Of a stretch of DNA of 15,824 nucleotides, positions 1 through 5,663 are shown one piece after another. The position numbers and the translations under genes are program-made. Where the stretch lies: positions 1-15,824 of the forward strand of contig JASHSO010000442.1 of assembly GCA_030038715.1 (NCBI GenBank), in the 5' to 3' direction. The notes beneath the pieces were generated by a model that saw nothing but the letters and a program-made list of their open reading frames with translations, did no database searches and was not told the origin of the DNA. Position 1 is the stretch's first letter. Every line of letters starts with the position of its first letter. The stretch comes from Streptosporangiaceae bacterium (GTDB lineage Bacteria > Actinomycetota > Actinomycetes > Streptosporangiales > Streptosporangiaceae).

Positions 1-325
1 CCGCCTGGAATCGCCAGCCGTGCAGCACCGCGAGGCCCTGCCCTGTGCCGCGGAGCGAGATCGCCAGGTAGGCCACTCCGTTCTCCACCTCGGCGGCACC
101 GCGGCCGCCCTCGAGCATGAAGTGCTTGCCCTCCTGGAAGAAAATCTTCTGCGGCGGATCGTTGAGCCGTGAAGGCATCAGCAGCGGCCGTGTGCCCACC
201 AGAAGCGCCTGCTCGGCCACCCTGGCCGCTCGGTTGGCCGAGCGCACGGAGGCGAAGGTTGCGACCGCCAGAACCAGCGTGCCGCCACCGGTGGCGAGCG
301 ATGAGATCGTCGCCCAGTCTGTCAC
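1..325 (-). CDS. Uncharacterised membrane-anchored protein, 5' part only (cut by window edge)
   Basis: An open frame runs on the minus strand from a GTG at 325 to the left edge with no stop, about 108 codons. The start is supported by a GGGGGA ribosome-binding site just upstream (VTDWATISSLATGGG...). Residues about 4-25 form one hydrophobic helix (SSLATGGGTLVLAVATFASV), followed by an amphipathic RSANRAARVAEQALL stretch and then RPLLMPSRLND. This layout, one N-terminal membrane helix and a soluble remainder ending a short linker with RPxLxPS, recurs in uncharacterised actinobacterial proteins; I recall the type but cannot name a family. It is divergent from the CHAD-parA operon across a 194-bp gap. 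The product would be anchored in the membrane with most of it on one side. Function unknown; the C-terminal part lies outside the window. Confidence 0.75.
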   Translation of the reverse strand, partial: MTDWATISSLATGGGTLVLAVATFASVRSANRAARVAEQALLVGTRPLLMPSRLNDPPQKIFFQEGKHFMLEGGRGAAEVENGVAYLAISLRGTGQGLAVLHGWRFQA

Positions 326-381
326 CCGATCCCCCAGCAAGTATGGCTGCCGTGCAGGCTTTCACCGTACCCAAGGGCTCG

Positions 382-406
382 GGACGCACGCCGCCCGCGT
401 GCGTCC
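382..406. repeat. Perfect 10-bp inverted repeat, 5-nt loop
   Basis: GGACGCACGC (382-391) and its exact reverse complement (397-406) are separated by CGCCC. It lies in what would be the 5' leader of the minus-strand gene starting at 325 if the promoter near 433-460 is used. It could be an RNA hairpin or an operator. No T-run follows, so it does not look like a terminator. Confidence 0.6.
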
Positions 407-432
407 GCCCCCAACGGCGATAGCGGCCGGCT

Positions 433-460
433 ACAATAAGTAAAGCCTGGATTAACACAA
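433..460 (-). promoter_or_regulatory. Candidate promoter for the minus-strand gene at 325
   Basis: Read on the minus strand: TTGTGT (455-460), a 16-bp spacer, then TATTGT (433-438). It sits in a clearly AT-rich island between divergent genes. The -35 match is partial. No experimental support. Confidence 0.4.
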
Positions 461-483
461 ACTTTCTAGTTGCTGACAATTCT

Positions 484-489
484 TATAAT
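484..489 (+). promoter_or_regulatory. Perfect -10 box TATAAT upstream of the CHAD gene
   Basis: TATAAT matches the housekeeping -10 consensus exactly, in an AT-rich stretch of an otherwise GC-rich region. Transcription would begin near 496, giving a short leader that contains GAGG (508-511) 8 nt before the GTG at 520. No good -35 exists at 16-18 bp, so the promoter may depend on the strong -10. Confidence 0.55.
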
Positions 490-519
490 TTTTCGAATCA
501 GTCGTACGAGGTCACGGTT

Positions 520-2097
520 GTGCGAAATGGCTCGTGCGAATTTGTACTCGATGACGCCGCAGCCGGGCCTGACGAGCTGGTGGCCGCGGCGCTTGAGCCT
601 GGCAGCGACGTTAGCTGGGCCGACGGCGGTCCCGTACGGACGTGCCGCAGGGCCTGGCTGGACACCTTCGACTGGAGACTGTACCGGGCCGGGCTGACGC
701 TCGAGCAGGTGAGCGGTCGGGGATTCGCAGACCTGACGCTGACCGGTCGCGACGGCGAGGTACTCGCGACCGAGCGGATCGGGGCTGGCGCCAGCGGGGT
801 GCGCTGGCCGAGTTTGCTTAGCGGGCTGCCGAGCGGCCCGCTACGTGAGCTGCTCGAGCCTGTTGTCGGCGTCCGAGCCCTCGCCCCGGTTGCCCGGGCC
901 ACCAGCAGGATCGACGAGCGCCGCGCGCTAAACGCCGAGGCCAAGACCGTCGCCAGGCTGGCGGTCGACCGCATGTCGGTGACGTTCCCGGCGCGCGCGG
1001 TCGTGCCGCCGCGGCTCTCGCTGGCGCCTGTGCGCGGCTATCAGGGCCAGGCCGACAGGCTAGGTCATGCGCTGGCGCACGTGCTCGGAATCAGCTCCGG
1101 TAGCGGCTCGGCGCTGGACGCCGCACTGGCCGCGGCGGGTCGTCGGCCAGCCGATAGAGGCGGCAAGGGCGCCGAGGTCCAGCTCACGCCGGCGATGCCG
1201 GCGCCGGTCGCGATGGTCGCCATCCTCGACGCGCTGGTGGACACGATCGAGGACAACGTGACGGGCGCAGTCCGTGACATCGATACCGAGTTCCTCCACG
1301 ACCTTCGCGTGGCCGTGCGCCGCACCCGGTCGGCGCTCAAGCTGGCGGGTCACTGCCTGCCCGTTGGGCTCGCGCGCCGGTTCCGGCCCGAGTTTCGCTG
1401 GCTGGGTGACCTGACGACGCCGACCAGGGACCTCGATGTGTACTTGCTGAGCCTCCCCGGCATGATCGCTGGCCTGGTCGCGGCGTCGGAGGCTGATCTC
1501 GTCCCGTTGCGCGACTACCTGGCACGCTCGCGGGCAGCCGCGCACCGCGATCTGGCGCGTGGCCTTCGCTCGGCGAGGTTCGCCAGGCTGATCCGGGAGT
1601 GGCGGACCGAACTGGCCGCCGTGCGACCTAGCCGGAAGGATCAGACGGTGGCGCGGCTCGCGGATGGCCGAATCACGGCCGCGAACAGGAACGTGCTGCG
1701 GACGGGCCGGCTGATCACCGCCGCCTCGCCGCCGGCCGACCTGCATGAGCTGCGCAAGCGCTGCAAGGAGCTGCGCTACATGCTGGAGCTATTCGGCTCG
1801 CTGCACGACCCGGCCCGGCGGTGGCAGGCAGTCAGGGAGCTGAAGGCACTGCAGGACTGCCTAGGCGAGTTCCAGGACGCGCAGATCGAGCGGGAGGAGA
1901 TTGGCGTGTTTGCGGAGCGGATGCTGGCCGAGCGCAGCGCGACGGCGGCCACGCTGCTGGCCATGGGAGAGATCGCGGCGGGACTTGCCAGGCGCCAGCG
2001 GCACGCCAGAAGCGTGTTCGACCTGCGGTTCGCCGACTTCGCTGGCCCGGCTAGTCAGGCCCGGCTGGCCGCACTGGCGAGGACGGCGGCCGCGTGA
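520..2097 (+). CDS. CHAD domain protein with degenerate N-terminal CYTH domain
   Basis: 525 aa, GTG start with GAGG 8 nt upstream. The C-terminal half (about 225-510) is a CHAD domain, an all-helical histidine-rich fold known to bind inorganic polyphosphate and to target polyP granules. It shows EFLHDLRVAVRRTRSAL at 257-273 and the second basic helix LHELRKRCKELRYMLEL at 408-424, then LQDCLGEFQDAQ near 454. The N-terminal about 150 residues resemble a CYTH triphosphatase fold (WLDTFDWRLYRAGLTLE at 46-62), but the protein lacks the opening ExExK metal/phosphate motif, so catalysis is doubtful. The stop overlaps the next start by 4 bp (GTGA), so CHAD protein and ParA-type ATPase are translationally coupled. 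Inference: a polyP-granule protein positioned or regulated by its ATPase partner. CHAD assignment is firm, CYTH moderately so. Confidence 0.9.
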   Translation: MRNGSCEFVLDDAAAGPDELVAAALEPGSDVSWADGGPVRTCRRAWLDTFDWRLYRAGLTLEQVSGRGFADLTLTGRDGEVLATERIGAGASGVRWPSLLSGLPSGPLRELLEPVVGVRALAPVARATSRIDERRALNAEAKTVARLAVDRMSVTFPARAVVPPRLSLAPVRGYQGQADRLGHALAHVLGISSGSGSALDAALAAAGRRPADRGGKGAEVQLTPAMPAPVAMVAILDALVDTIEDNVTGAVRDIDTEFLHDLRVAVRRTRSALKLAGHCLPVGLARRFRPEFRWLGDLTTPTRDLDVYLLSLPGMIAGLVAASEADLVPLRDYLARSRAAAHRDLARGLRSARFARLIREWRTELAAVRPSRKDQTVARLADGRITAANRNVLRTGRLITAASPPADLHELRKRCKELRYMLELFGSLHDPARRWQAVRELKALQDCLGEFQDAQIEREEIGVFAERMLAERSATAATLLAMGEIAAGLARRQRHARSVFDLRFADFAGPASQARLAALARTAAA

Positions 2098-2840
2098 AGA
2101 TCTTCGCCACGTACAACATCAAGGGCGGCGTCGGCAAGACGTCGACCGCCGTCAATCTGGGGTACCTGGCGGCCAGGGACGGATTCCGGGTGCTGCTGTG
2201 GGACCTGGACCCGCAGGGCGCAGCCAGCTTCCTGTTCCGGATCAAGCCCAAGGTCAAGGGGGGCGGCAAGGCGATCATCAGCGGCGCCCGGGCCATCGAC
2301 GCTGCGATCAAGGGCACGGACTACGACAACCTGGACCTGCTGCCCGCCGACTTCACCTACCGCAACCTGGACCTGCTGCTGGACAGCGCCAAGCGTCCCG
2401 AGCGCAAGCTCGCCAGGCTGATCGATCCGCTGAAGGCCGAGTACGACCTGGTCTTCCTGGACTGCCCGCCGAGCATTTCGCTCCTCTCGGAGAGCGTGCT
2501 GCACGCCGCTGACGTGCTGCTGGTCCCGCTGATTCCCACCACGCTGTCGGTACGCACACTCGACCAGCTCGCCGAGTTCGTGGCCGGCTTCAACGGGCAC
2601 CGGCCCGAGGTGCTGGCGTTCTTCTCCATGATCGACAGGCGTAAGCGACTGCACCTGCAGGTCTCGGCGGAGCTCCCGGAGTCTCGTGCGGGCTTCGCCA
2701 CCACCGCGATCCCCGCGCTGTCGCTGATCGAGCAGATGTCGGTGCGCCGCGCGCCCATCACGGCGTTCGCCCCGCGCAGCATCGGCGCCCGCCGGTACGC
2801 CGACCTCTGGCGGGAGGCACGGCAGCGCGCCGGGCTGTAG
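2094..2840 (+). CDS. ParA/MinD-family ATPase coupled to the CHAD gene
   Basis: 248 aa, GTG start inside the stop of the CHAD gene. It is a deviant Walker A ATPase: KGGVGKTS at 10-17 with signature lysine K10, switch I DLDPQGA at 37-43, and Walker B LVFLDCPP at 119-126 with D123. There is no N-terminal helix-turn-helix, so it is the small ParA/Soj/McdA-like class and not a plasmid ParA that represses its own promoter. The C-terminal part keeps the usual AIPALSLIEQM...RRAPITAFAP and a final basic helix. The family uses ATP-dependent dimerisation on nucleoid DNA to segregate or space cargo. No parB or parS is adjacent; the only partner is the CHAD protein, which suggests the cargo is polyphosphate granules (inference). 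A gap of 58 bp separates it from a convergent gene. Confidence 0.88.
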   Translation: MKIFATYNIKGGVGKTSTAVNLGYLAARDGFRVLLWDLDPQGAASFLFRIKPKVKGGGKAIISGARAIDAAIKGTDYDNLDLLPADFTYRNLDLLLDSAKRPERKLARLIDPLKAEYDLVFLDCPPSISLLSESVLHAADVLLVPLIPTTLSVRTLDQLAEFVAGFNGHRPEVLAFFSMIDRRKRLHLQVSAELPESRAGFATTAIPALSLIEQMSVRRAPITAFAPRSIGARRYADLWREARQRAGL

Positions 2841-2844
2841 CGTC

Positions 2845-2899
2845 AGTCCGGCCCGGGCACCAGGCTGCTGGCACCGGTCCAGTGCAGCCAGCCCGGACT
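2845..2899. terminator. Nested hairpin between convergent genes, candidate bidirectional terminator
   Basis: AGTCCGG (2845-2851) pairs exactly with CCGGACT (2893-2899). Inside, GGCTGC (2863-2868) pairs with GCAGCC (2884-2889), extended by TGG/CCA with a 2-nt bulge. There is no T-run, as is common in actinobacteria. It lies exactly between the stops of the ATPase gene and the convergent hydrolase gene. Confidence 0.45.
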
Positions 2900-3882
2900 C
2901 AGCCCAGACTGCGTACGAAGTCGATGATCGCGGCGCTGACGTCGTCGGCGCGTTCTTGCTGAGTCCAGTGACCACAGCCCGGCAGCAGGAGCGAGGCCCT
3001 CAGCTGCGGCACTGCGCTGGCGAGGCGCTCGGGGCTGAGGAAGCCCAGGACGGGGTCGCGCTCGCCGGCGATGAACAGCGCTGGCACCGGCACTTTGGCA
3101 TGCTGCCAGGAGCCGGTTAGCTCCCAGTTGCGGTCCAGGTTGCGGTACCAGTTCAGCGGACCGGTGAAACCCGACTGCGCGTACTGCTCGACGTAGCAGT
3201 CGATGTCGTGCTGGCTGAGCCAGCCGGGTAGCTCGCCCGGCTCCGTGCAGGCATCCAGGATGCCGCCGCCGGCCGGGATGGGCCGCATCGCCCCGCGCGC
3301 ATCCCCGGACAGGCTGTAGAGCAGCCTGCGGAATGTCGCCGCCGGGTCGCGGGAAAGCTCCTCGTCGGCAATCCCAGGCTGCTGGAAGTAGACCATGTAA
3401 AAGCTGTCGCCGAAGACTGCCCGCAGCGTGGCGACCGGCGGCGCGCTGCCGCGTGGCAGGTATGGCACGCTCAGCCCTATCACGCCGGTGACTCGGTCGG
3501 GACGGAACAGCGCAGCGTGCCACGCGACCGGCGCGCCCCAGTCGTGCCCGGCTATCACCGCGTGCTCGGCTCGCAGGGCGTCCATCAGCGCGATCACGTC
3601 GCCGGTCAGGTGCAGGATCGTGTACCCGCCCACGTCGTCCGGCTGGCCCGCCGGCACAGCCGGGCCGGTAGCGCAGTAGCCGCGCTGATCGGGGGCAACC
3701 GCGTGATAGCCGGCGTCGGCCAGGGCGGTCAGCTGATGACGCCAGGAGTACCAGCTCTCCGGGAATCCGTGCAGCAGCAGGACCAGGGGCCCCTCGCCGG
3801 CCTCCGCAACGTGCATGCGCAGCCCTGCGGCCTGGACGTACCGATGCCGGACCGACGCGATGTCCCCCGGAGGGCTGCTCAT
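2899..3882 (-). CDS. Alpha/beta hydrolase, epoxide hydrolase type (EphA/EphB-like)
   Basis: 327 aa from the ATG at 3882. A longer reading from GTG 3900 is possible, but the ATG follows TATTGT by exactly 6 nt, a leaderless arrangement. Alpha/beta-hydrolase landmarks are HGFP (38-41, oxyanion hole), DQRGY (65-69), nucleophile D114 in GHDWG, acid D276 in GERDP and catalytic H305 in GCGHW. Cap tyrosines in FYMVYFQQPG (162/165) and NWYRN (246) point to epoxide hydrolase rather than haloalkane dehalogenase; substrate unknown. No signal peptide, so it is cytoplasmic. It would open epoxides to diols, as in lipid or xenobiotic turnover. It converges with the ParA-type gene and its 5' region is repeated 567 bp upstream (see the repeat entries). 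Confidence 0.85.
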   Translation of the reverse strand: MSSPPGDIASVRHRYVQAAGLRMHVAEAGEGPLVLLLHGFPESWYSWRHQLTALADAGYHAVAPDQRGYCATGPAVPAGQPDDVGGYTILHLTGDVIALMDALRAEHAVIAGHDWGAPVAWHAALFRPDRVTGVIGLSVPYLPRGSAPPVATLRAVFGDSFYMVYFQQPGIADEELSRDPAATFRRLLYSLSGDARGAMRPIPAGGGILDACTEPGELPGWLSQHDIDCYVEQYAQSGFTGPLNWYRNLDRNWELTGSWQHAKVPVPALFIAGERDPVLGFLSPERLASAVPQLRASLLLPGCGHWTQQERADDVSAAIIDFVRSLG

Positions 3883-3916
3883 GCCGGGACAATACCCCAC
3901 CAGCGCAGTCGGATGG
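3875..3916. repeat. 42-bp direct repeat, copy 1 (hydrolase promoter and start)
   Basis: Matches 4442-4483 at 38 of 42 positions. It contains, on the minus strand, TATTGT (3889-3894), the 6-nt spacer CCCGGC and the ATG of the hydrolase. Three of the four differences are clustered just upstream of the -10 box. Confidence 0.85.
3889..3894 (-). promoter_or_regulatory. Leaderless-type -10 box for the epoxide hydrolase gene
   Basis: TATTGT on the minus strand is followed by 6 nt and then ATG (3882), the spacing seen in actinobacterial leaderless transcripts. No recognisable -35. Conservation of the same arrangement in repeat copy 2 (TATTCT, 6 nt, ATG) supports it. Confidence 0.55.
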
Positions 3917-3923
3917 TGCTGTC

Positions 3924-4358
3924 GTGCTGCCCGCCAATTGCGGGTCTCGGGCCTGCGCTGCCGTGGTCGCCGATGCGGTGAAGCTGCCGCTGCGGGACCG
4001 AGCCGCCGACCTGGTGATCGCGTTCATGTGCCTGCATGACTTCGACGACATGAGCGCCGCAGTCGGGGAGGCTTCCCGGGTGCTGGCACCGGGCGGCCAC
4101 CTCGCCGTCGCCTTGAAGCACCCGCACGTGACCGCGAAGCTGGCCGGGACGTATGCAGCCGAGCGCCGCTACACCGCGGACACCATGAGGAAGGCCGGGC
4201 TGACCATGACCTATGCGGGACTTCACCGGCCGCTGACGGCGTACACGGCGGCACTGGCCGCCTCAGGACTGGTAATCGAGGCAATCCGCGAGCCAGTCAA
4301 GGTTGACGGCGACAGCGTGACCATGCCGTTCCTGGACTTGCTCGCACGCCGGCCATGA
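3924..4358 (+). pseudogene. SAM-dependent methyltransferase, N-terminally truncated
   Basis: The frame gives 144 aa that align with the later half of class I methyltransferases: VVADAVKLPLRDRAADLVIAFMCLHD (motifs II-III), then ASRVLAPGGHLAVALKHP (the post-motif PGG), and an intact-looking C-terminal portion. Motif I, the glycine-rich SAM-binding loop (about 50-80 residues earlier), is missing. The sequence directly upstream is the 5' end of the divergent hydrolase, so the missing part was deleted and is not hidden in another frame. The GTG at 3924 has no convincing ribosome-binding site. It is bracketed by the two 42-bp repeats. Most likely a dead remnant; a small functional protein cannot be excluded, but it could not bind SAM in the normal way. 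Confidence 0.7.
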
Positions 4359-4449
4359 GCCCGACGTCAAGCTCGTCCAGGCAGGCAGGCGGTTGGCGGG
4401 CAAGGTCATGGATGTCATCCGCGCGATGGCCCGCGGCCGGCCTGCTCAT
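4297..4449 (-). other. Short antisense ORF starting at repeat copy 2
   Basis: ATG at 4449 opens a 50-codon frame (MSRPAAGHRADDIHDLA...) ending at 4297, antisense to the 3' end of the methyltransferase remnant. It begins with the same TATTCT-6 nt-ATG-AGC arrangement as the hydrolase gene. The product resembles nothing I recognise. It may be transcribed simply because the promoter was duplicated; real coding function is doubtful. Confidence 0.25.
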
Positions 4450-4483
4450 GCCGGGAGAATAGTGCACCAGCGCAGTCGGATGG
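4442..4483. repeat. 42-bp direct repeat, copy 2
   Basis: Partner of 3875-3916, 38 of 42 identical, same orientation. It contains TATTCT (4456-4461 on the minus strand), a 6-nt CCCGGC spacer and an ATG at 4449. Together the two copies flank the truncated methyltransferase. Confidence 0.85.
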
Positions 4484-4511
4484 ACACTCAGCGTCATATC
4501 CCGCCTTTAAT
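4481..4511 (+). promoter_or_regulatory. Weak candidate promoter for the unknown gene at 4588
   Basis: TGGACA (4481-4486, 5 of 6 to TTGACA) and TTTAAT (4506-4511, 5 of 6 to TATAAT) are spaced by 19 bp, which is longer than ideal. It lies in a locally AT-rich patch of the 229-bp gap. Confidence 0.3.
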
Positions 4512-4587
4512 ACCGATTGCGGAGGCGAGCGGCTCGCACGCGGAGCATCCTGTAAGGCAGGAGTTCTGAGTGTCAGGAGGGGGGCCG

Positions 4588-5091
4588 GTGAGCCGCAGGA
4601 TGCTTCGGCTGGAGGTTCCGGTCATCCCGGAGCGAATGATGTTCCGGGTGCACGATCCCGATGCCGACATCGACTCGCCCGGGGCGCCAGGGCCGCCGGT
4701 CGATGCCCTGATTAAGTCCAGCCGCGATCAGCTCATCATTTCGTGTGCGCAGGAGCACCTCGGCGTGCAGCTCACCATCGAGGAGTGGGACGACGCGCCG
4801 CCGCCGTTCAGCGACGGCTACGAAGACGAGGCTAAGTGCGTGCTTTACTTGCGGGGCTGCCTGACGATCGACATGGGCTCGGCCGGGCGGGCCGTAGACG
4901 GGCTGCGCCTTAGCGGCGGTGTGGGCGACTACGGCGTCCGGGTCTATACCAGGAACCGCACGGCAGCGCTGCAGAGCTACGGCGAGCTGTTCGAGCAGCA
5001 CGCCGATCCGCTGAGCGACGAGTTTCAGCAGGCGCGCAAGGAACTGGAGGGACTGGAGCAATACCTCATGCAGCTCTGGCGCGAGTCTTGA
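4588..5091 (+). CDS. Hypothetical protein, 167 aa
   Basis: I chose GTG 4588 because AGGAGG (4575-4580) lies 7 nt upstream; GTG 4570, six codons earlier, also has an AGGAG at 6 nt and cannot be excluded. The protein is soluble, with no signal peptide or membrane helix. It is acidic in the middle (EEWDDAPPPFSDGYEDEAK) and ends in GVRVYTRNR...LEGLEQYLMQLWRES. The final pattern, a G-x-VRV strand followed by (E)xYLxQLW, recalls a widespread group of uncharacterised actinobacterial beta-rich proteins, but I cannot name it. It is flanked by the methyltransferase remnant and by a convergent DUF3040 gene whose stop lies 15 bp downstream. Function unknown. Confidence 0.75.
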   Translation: MSRRMLRLEVPVIPERMMFRVHDPDADIDSPGAPGPPVDALIKSSRDQLIISCAQEHLGVQLTIEEWDDAPPPFSDGYEDEAKCVLYLRGCLTIDMGSAGRAVDGLRLSGGVGDYGVRVYTRNRTAALQSYGELFEQHADPLSDEFQQARKELEGLEQYLMQLWRES

Positions 5092-5106
5092 CGCTGCGGG
5101 GAACCG

Positions 5107-5442
5107 CTAGCCCGAACTCGGCTTGCCCGCCCTGCTCTGGGTCGTCTGCGTGGCCGCAGGCCGCGACGAGGCCGTTGCGGTCGGATGCGACTTCGGCGGC
5201 ACTGACTGGTCATGCCTGGCCATGTCGGCGTACGGGCTCAGCACGAACATCATCGCAGTCACGGCAGCTATGAGCGCTAGTGCGAGCAAGCCCCCTATCG
5301 TCCGAGCGCGCTGAGACCTGAACGCGCCCGGCAAGCGCTGCTGGCCGAACGAACTCAGCCGCGACGCAAGCCGCGGATCTTCGGCGGCGAGATTGCGCTC
5401 CATCTCGGCAAGGATGCGCTGCTCATCCATGGACAAAGCCAC
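5107..5442 (-). CDS. DUF3040 family small membrane protein
   Basis: 111 aa. The GTG at 5442 is preferred because GGAGG lies 7 nt upstream and because VALSMDEQRILAEMERNLAAEDPRLASRL matches the start of DUF3040 proteins (usually MALSEHEQRLLEEIER...DPRLA). A cytoplasmic amphipathic head (1-45) leads to one strong membrane helix at about 48-71 (GGLLALALIAAVTAMMFVL), then a Ser/Thr/Pro-rich, low-complexity tail. Family members are small actinobacterial proteins of unknown role, often near cell-division or cell-envelope genes; none is nearby here. It is divergent from the radical SAM gene. A single-pass inner-membrane protein; function unknown. Confidence 0.85.
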   Translation of the reverse strand: MALSMDEQRILAEMERNLAAEDPRLASRLSSFGQQRLPGAFRSQRARTIGGLLALALIAAVTAMMFVLSPYADMARHDQSVPPKSHPTATASSRPAATQTTQSRAGKPSSG

Positions 5443-5628
5443 AGCGCCACCTCCAGGCCGCCTGGTCAACACCTCGCGTGAACCGGCCATTACCGCCGGC
5501 ACCTTTCCCCCGATTCTTTACCAGCGCTTTGCAGCCGGCAAGAGGAACCTGGCTTGTGTGCTCTCCTGTCGCGCCCGGTACTGGCCCGCGCCCGAGTTCT
5601 GCACGGCGAGCCAAGGGCGGCGCAATAT

Positions 5629-5657
5629 TTGAACTAATCGAACGTACGTTCTATGAT
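5629..5657 (+). promoter_or_regulatory. Leaderless promoter of the radical SAM gene
   Basis: TTGAAC (5629-5634), a 17-bp spacer, TATGAT (5652-5657), then 6 nt and the ATG at 5664. Spacings are ideal, and the start codon lies at the predicted transcription start. The LexA box (5638-5653) fills the spacer and touches the -10, the expected geometry for repression. Confidence 0.75.
5638..5653. promoter_or_regulatory. LexA/SOS box
   Basis: TCGAACGTACGTTCTA matches the actinobacterial SOS consensus TCGAAC-N4-GTTCGA at 11 of 12 fixed positions, with a perfect GAACGTACGTTC core palindrome. It overlaps the promoter of the radical SAM gene. From memory, the Mycobacterium tuberculosis family member Rv2578c is likewise in the LexA regulon. 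Confidence 0.85.
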
Positions 5658-5663
5658 TCTGCT

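Noticed and set aside
2094..2840. Chromosomal or plasmid parAB partition locus
   Set aside because: No parB, parS-like repeats, gidB or rnpA neighbours and no HTH in the ATPase.
2055..2975. 306-aa minus-strand frame opposite the ParA-type gene
   Set aside because: Low-complexity shadow; the plus strand encodes an intact Walker ATPase.
2899..3882. Haloalkane dehalogenase (LinB) near the Rv2578c-family gene, as in M. tuberculosis
   Set aside because: The oxyanion motif is HGFPESW and both cap tyrosines are present, fitting epoxide hydrolase. The gene is also not adjacent to the radical SAM gene and has no SOS box of its own.
2843..4051. 402-aa minus-strand frame covering the hydrolase
   Set aside because: Out-of-frame Arg/Pro/Ala-rich translation; the in-frame hydrolase has the complete catalytic triad.
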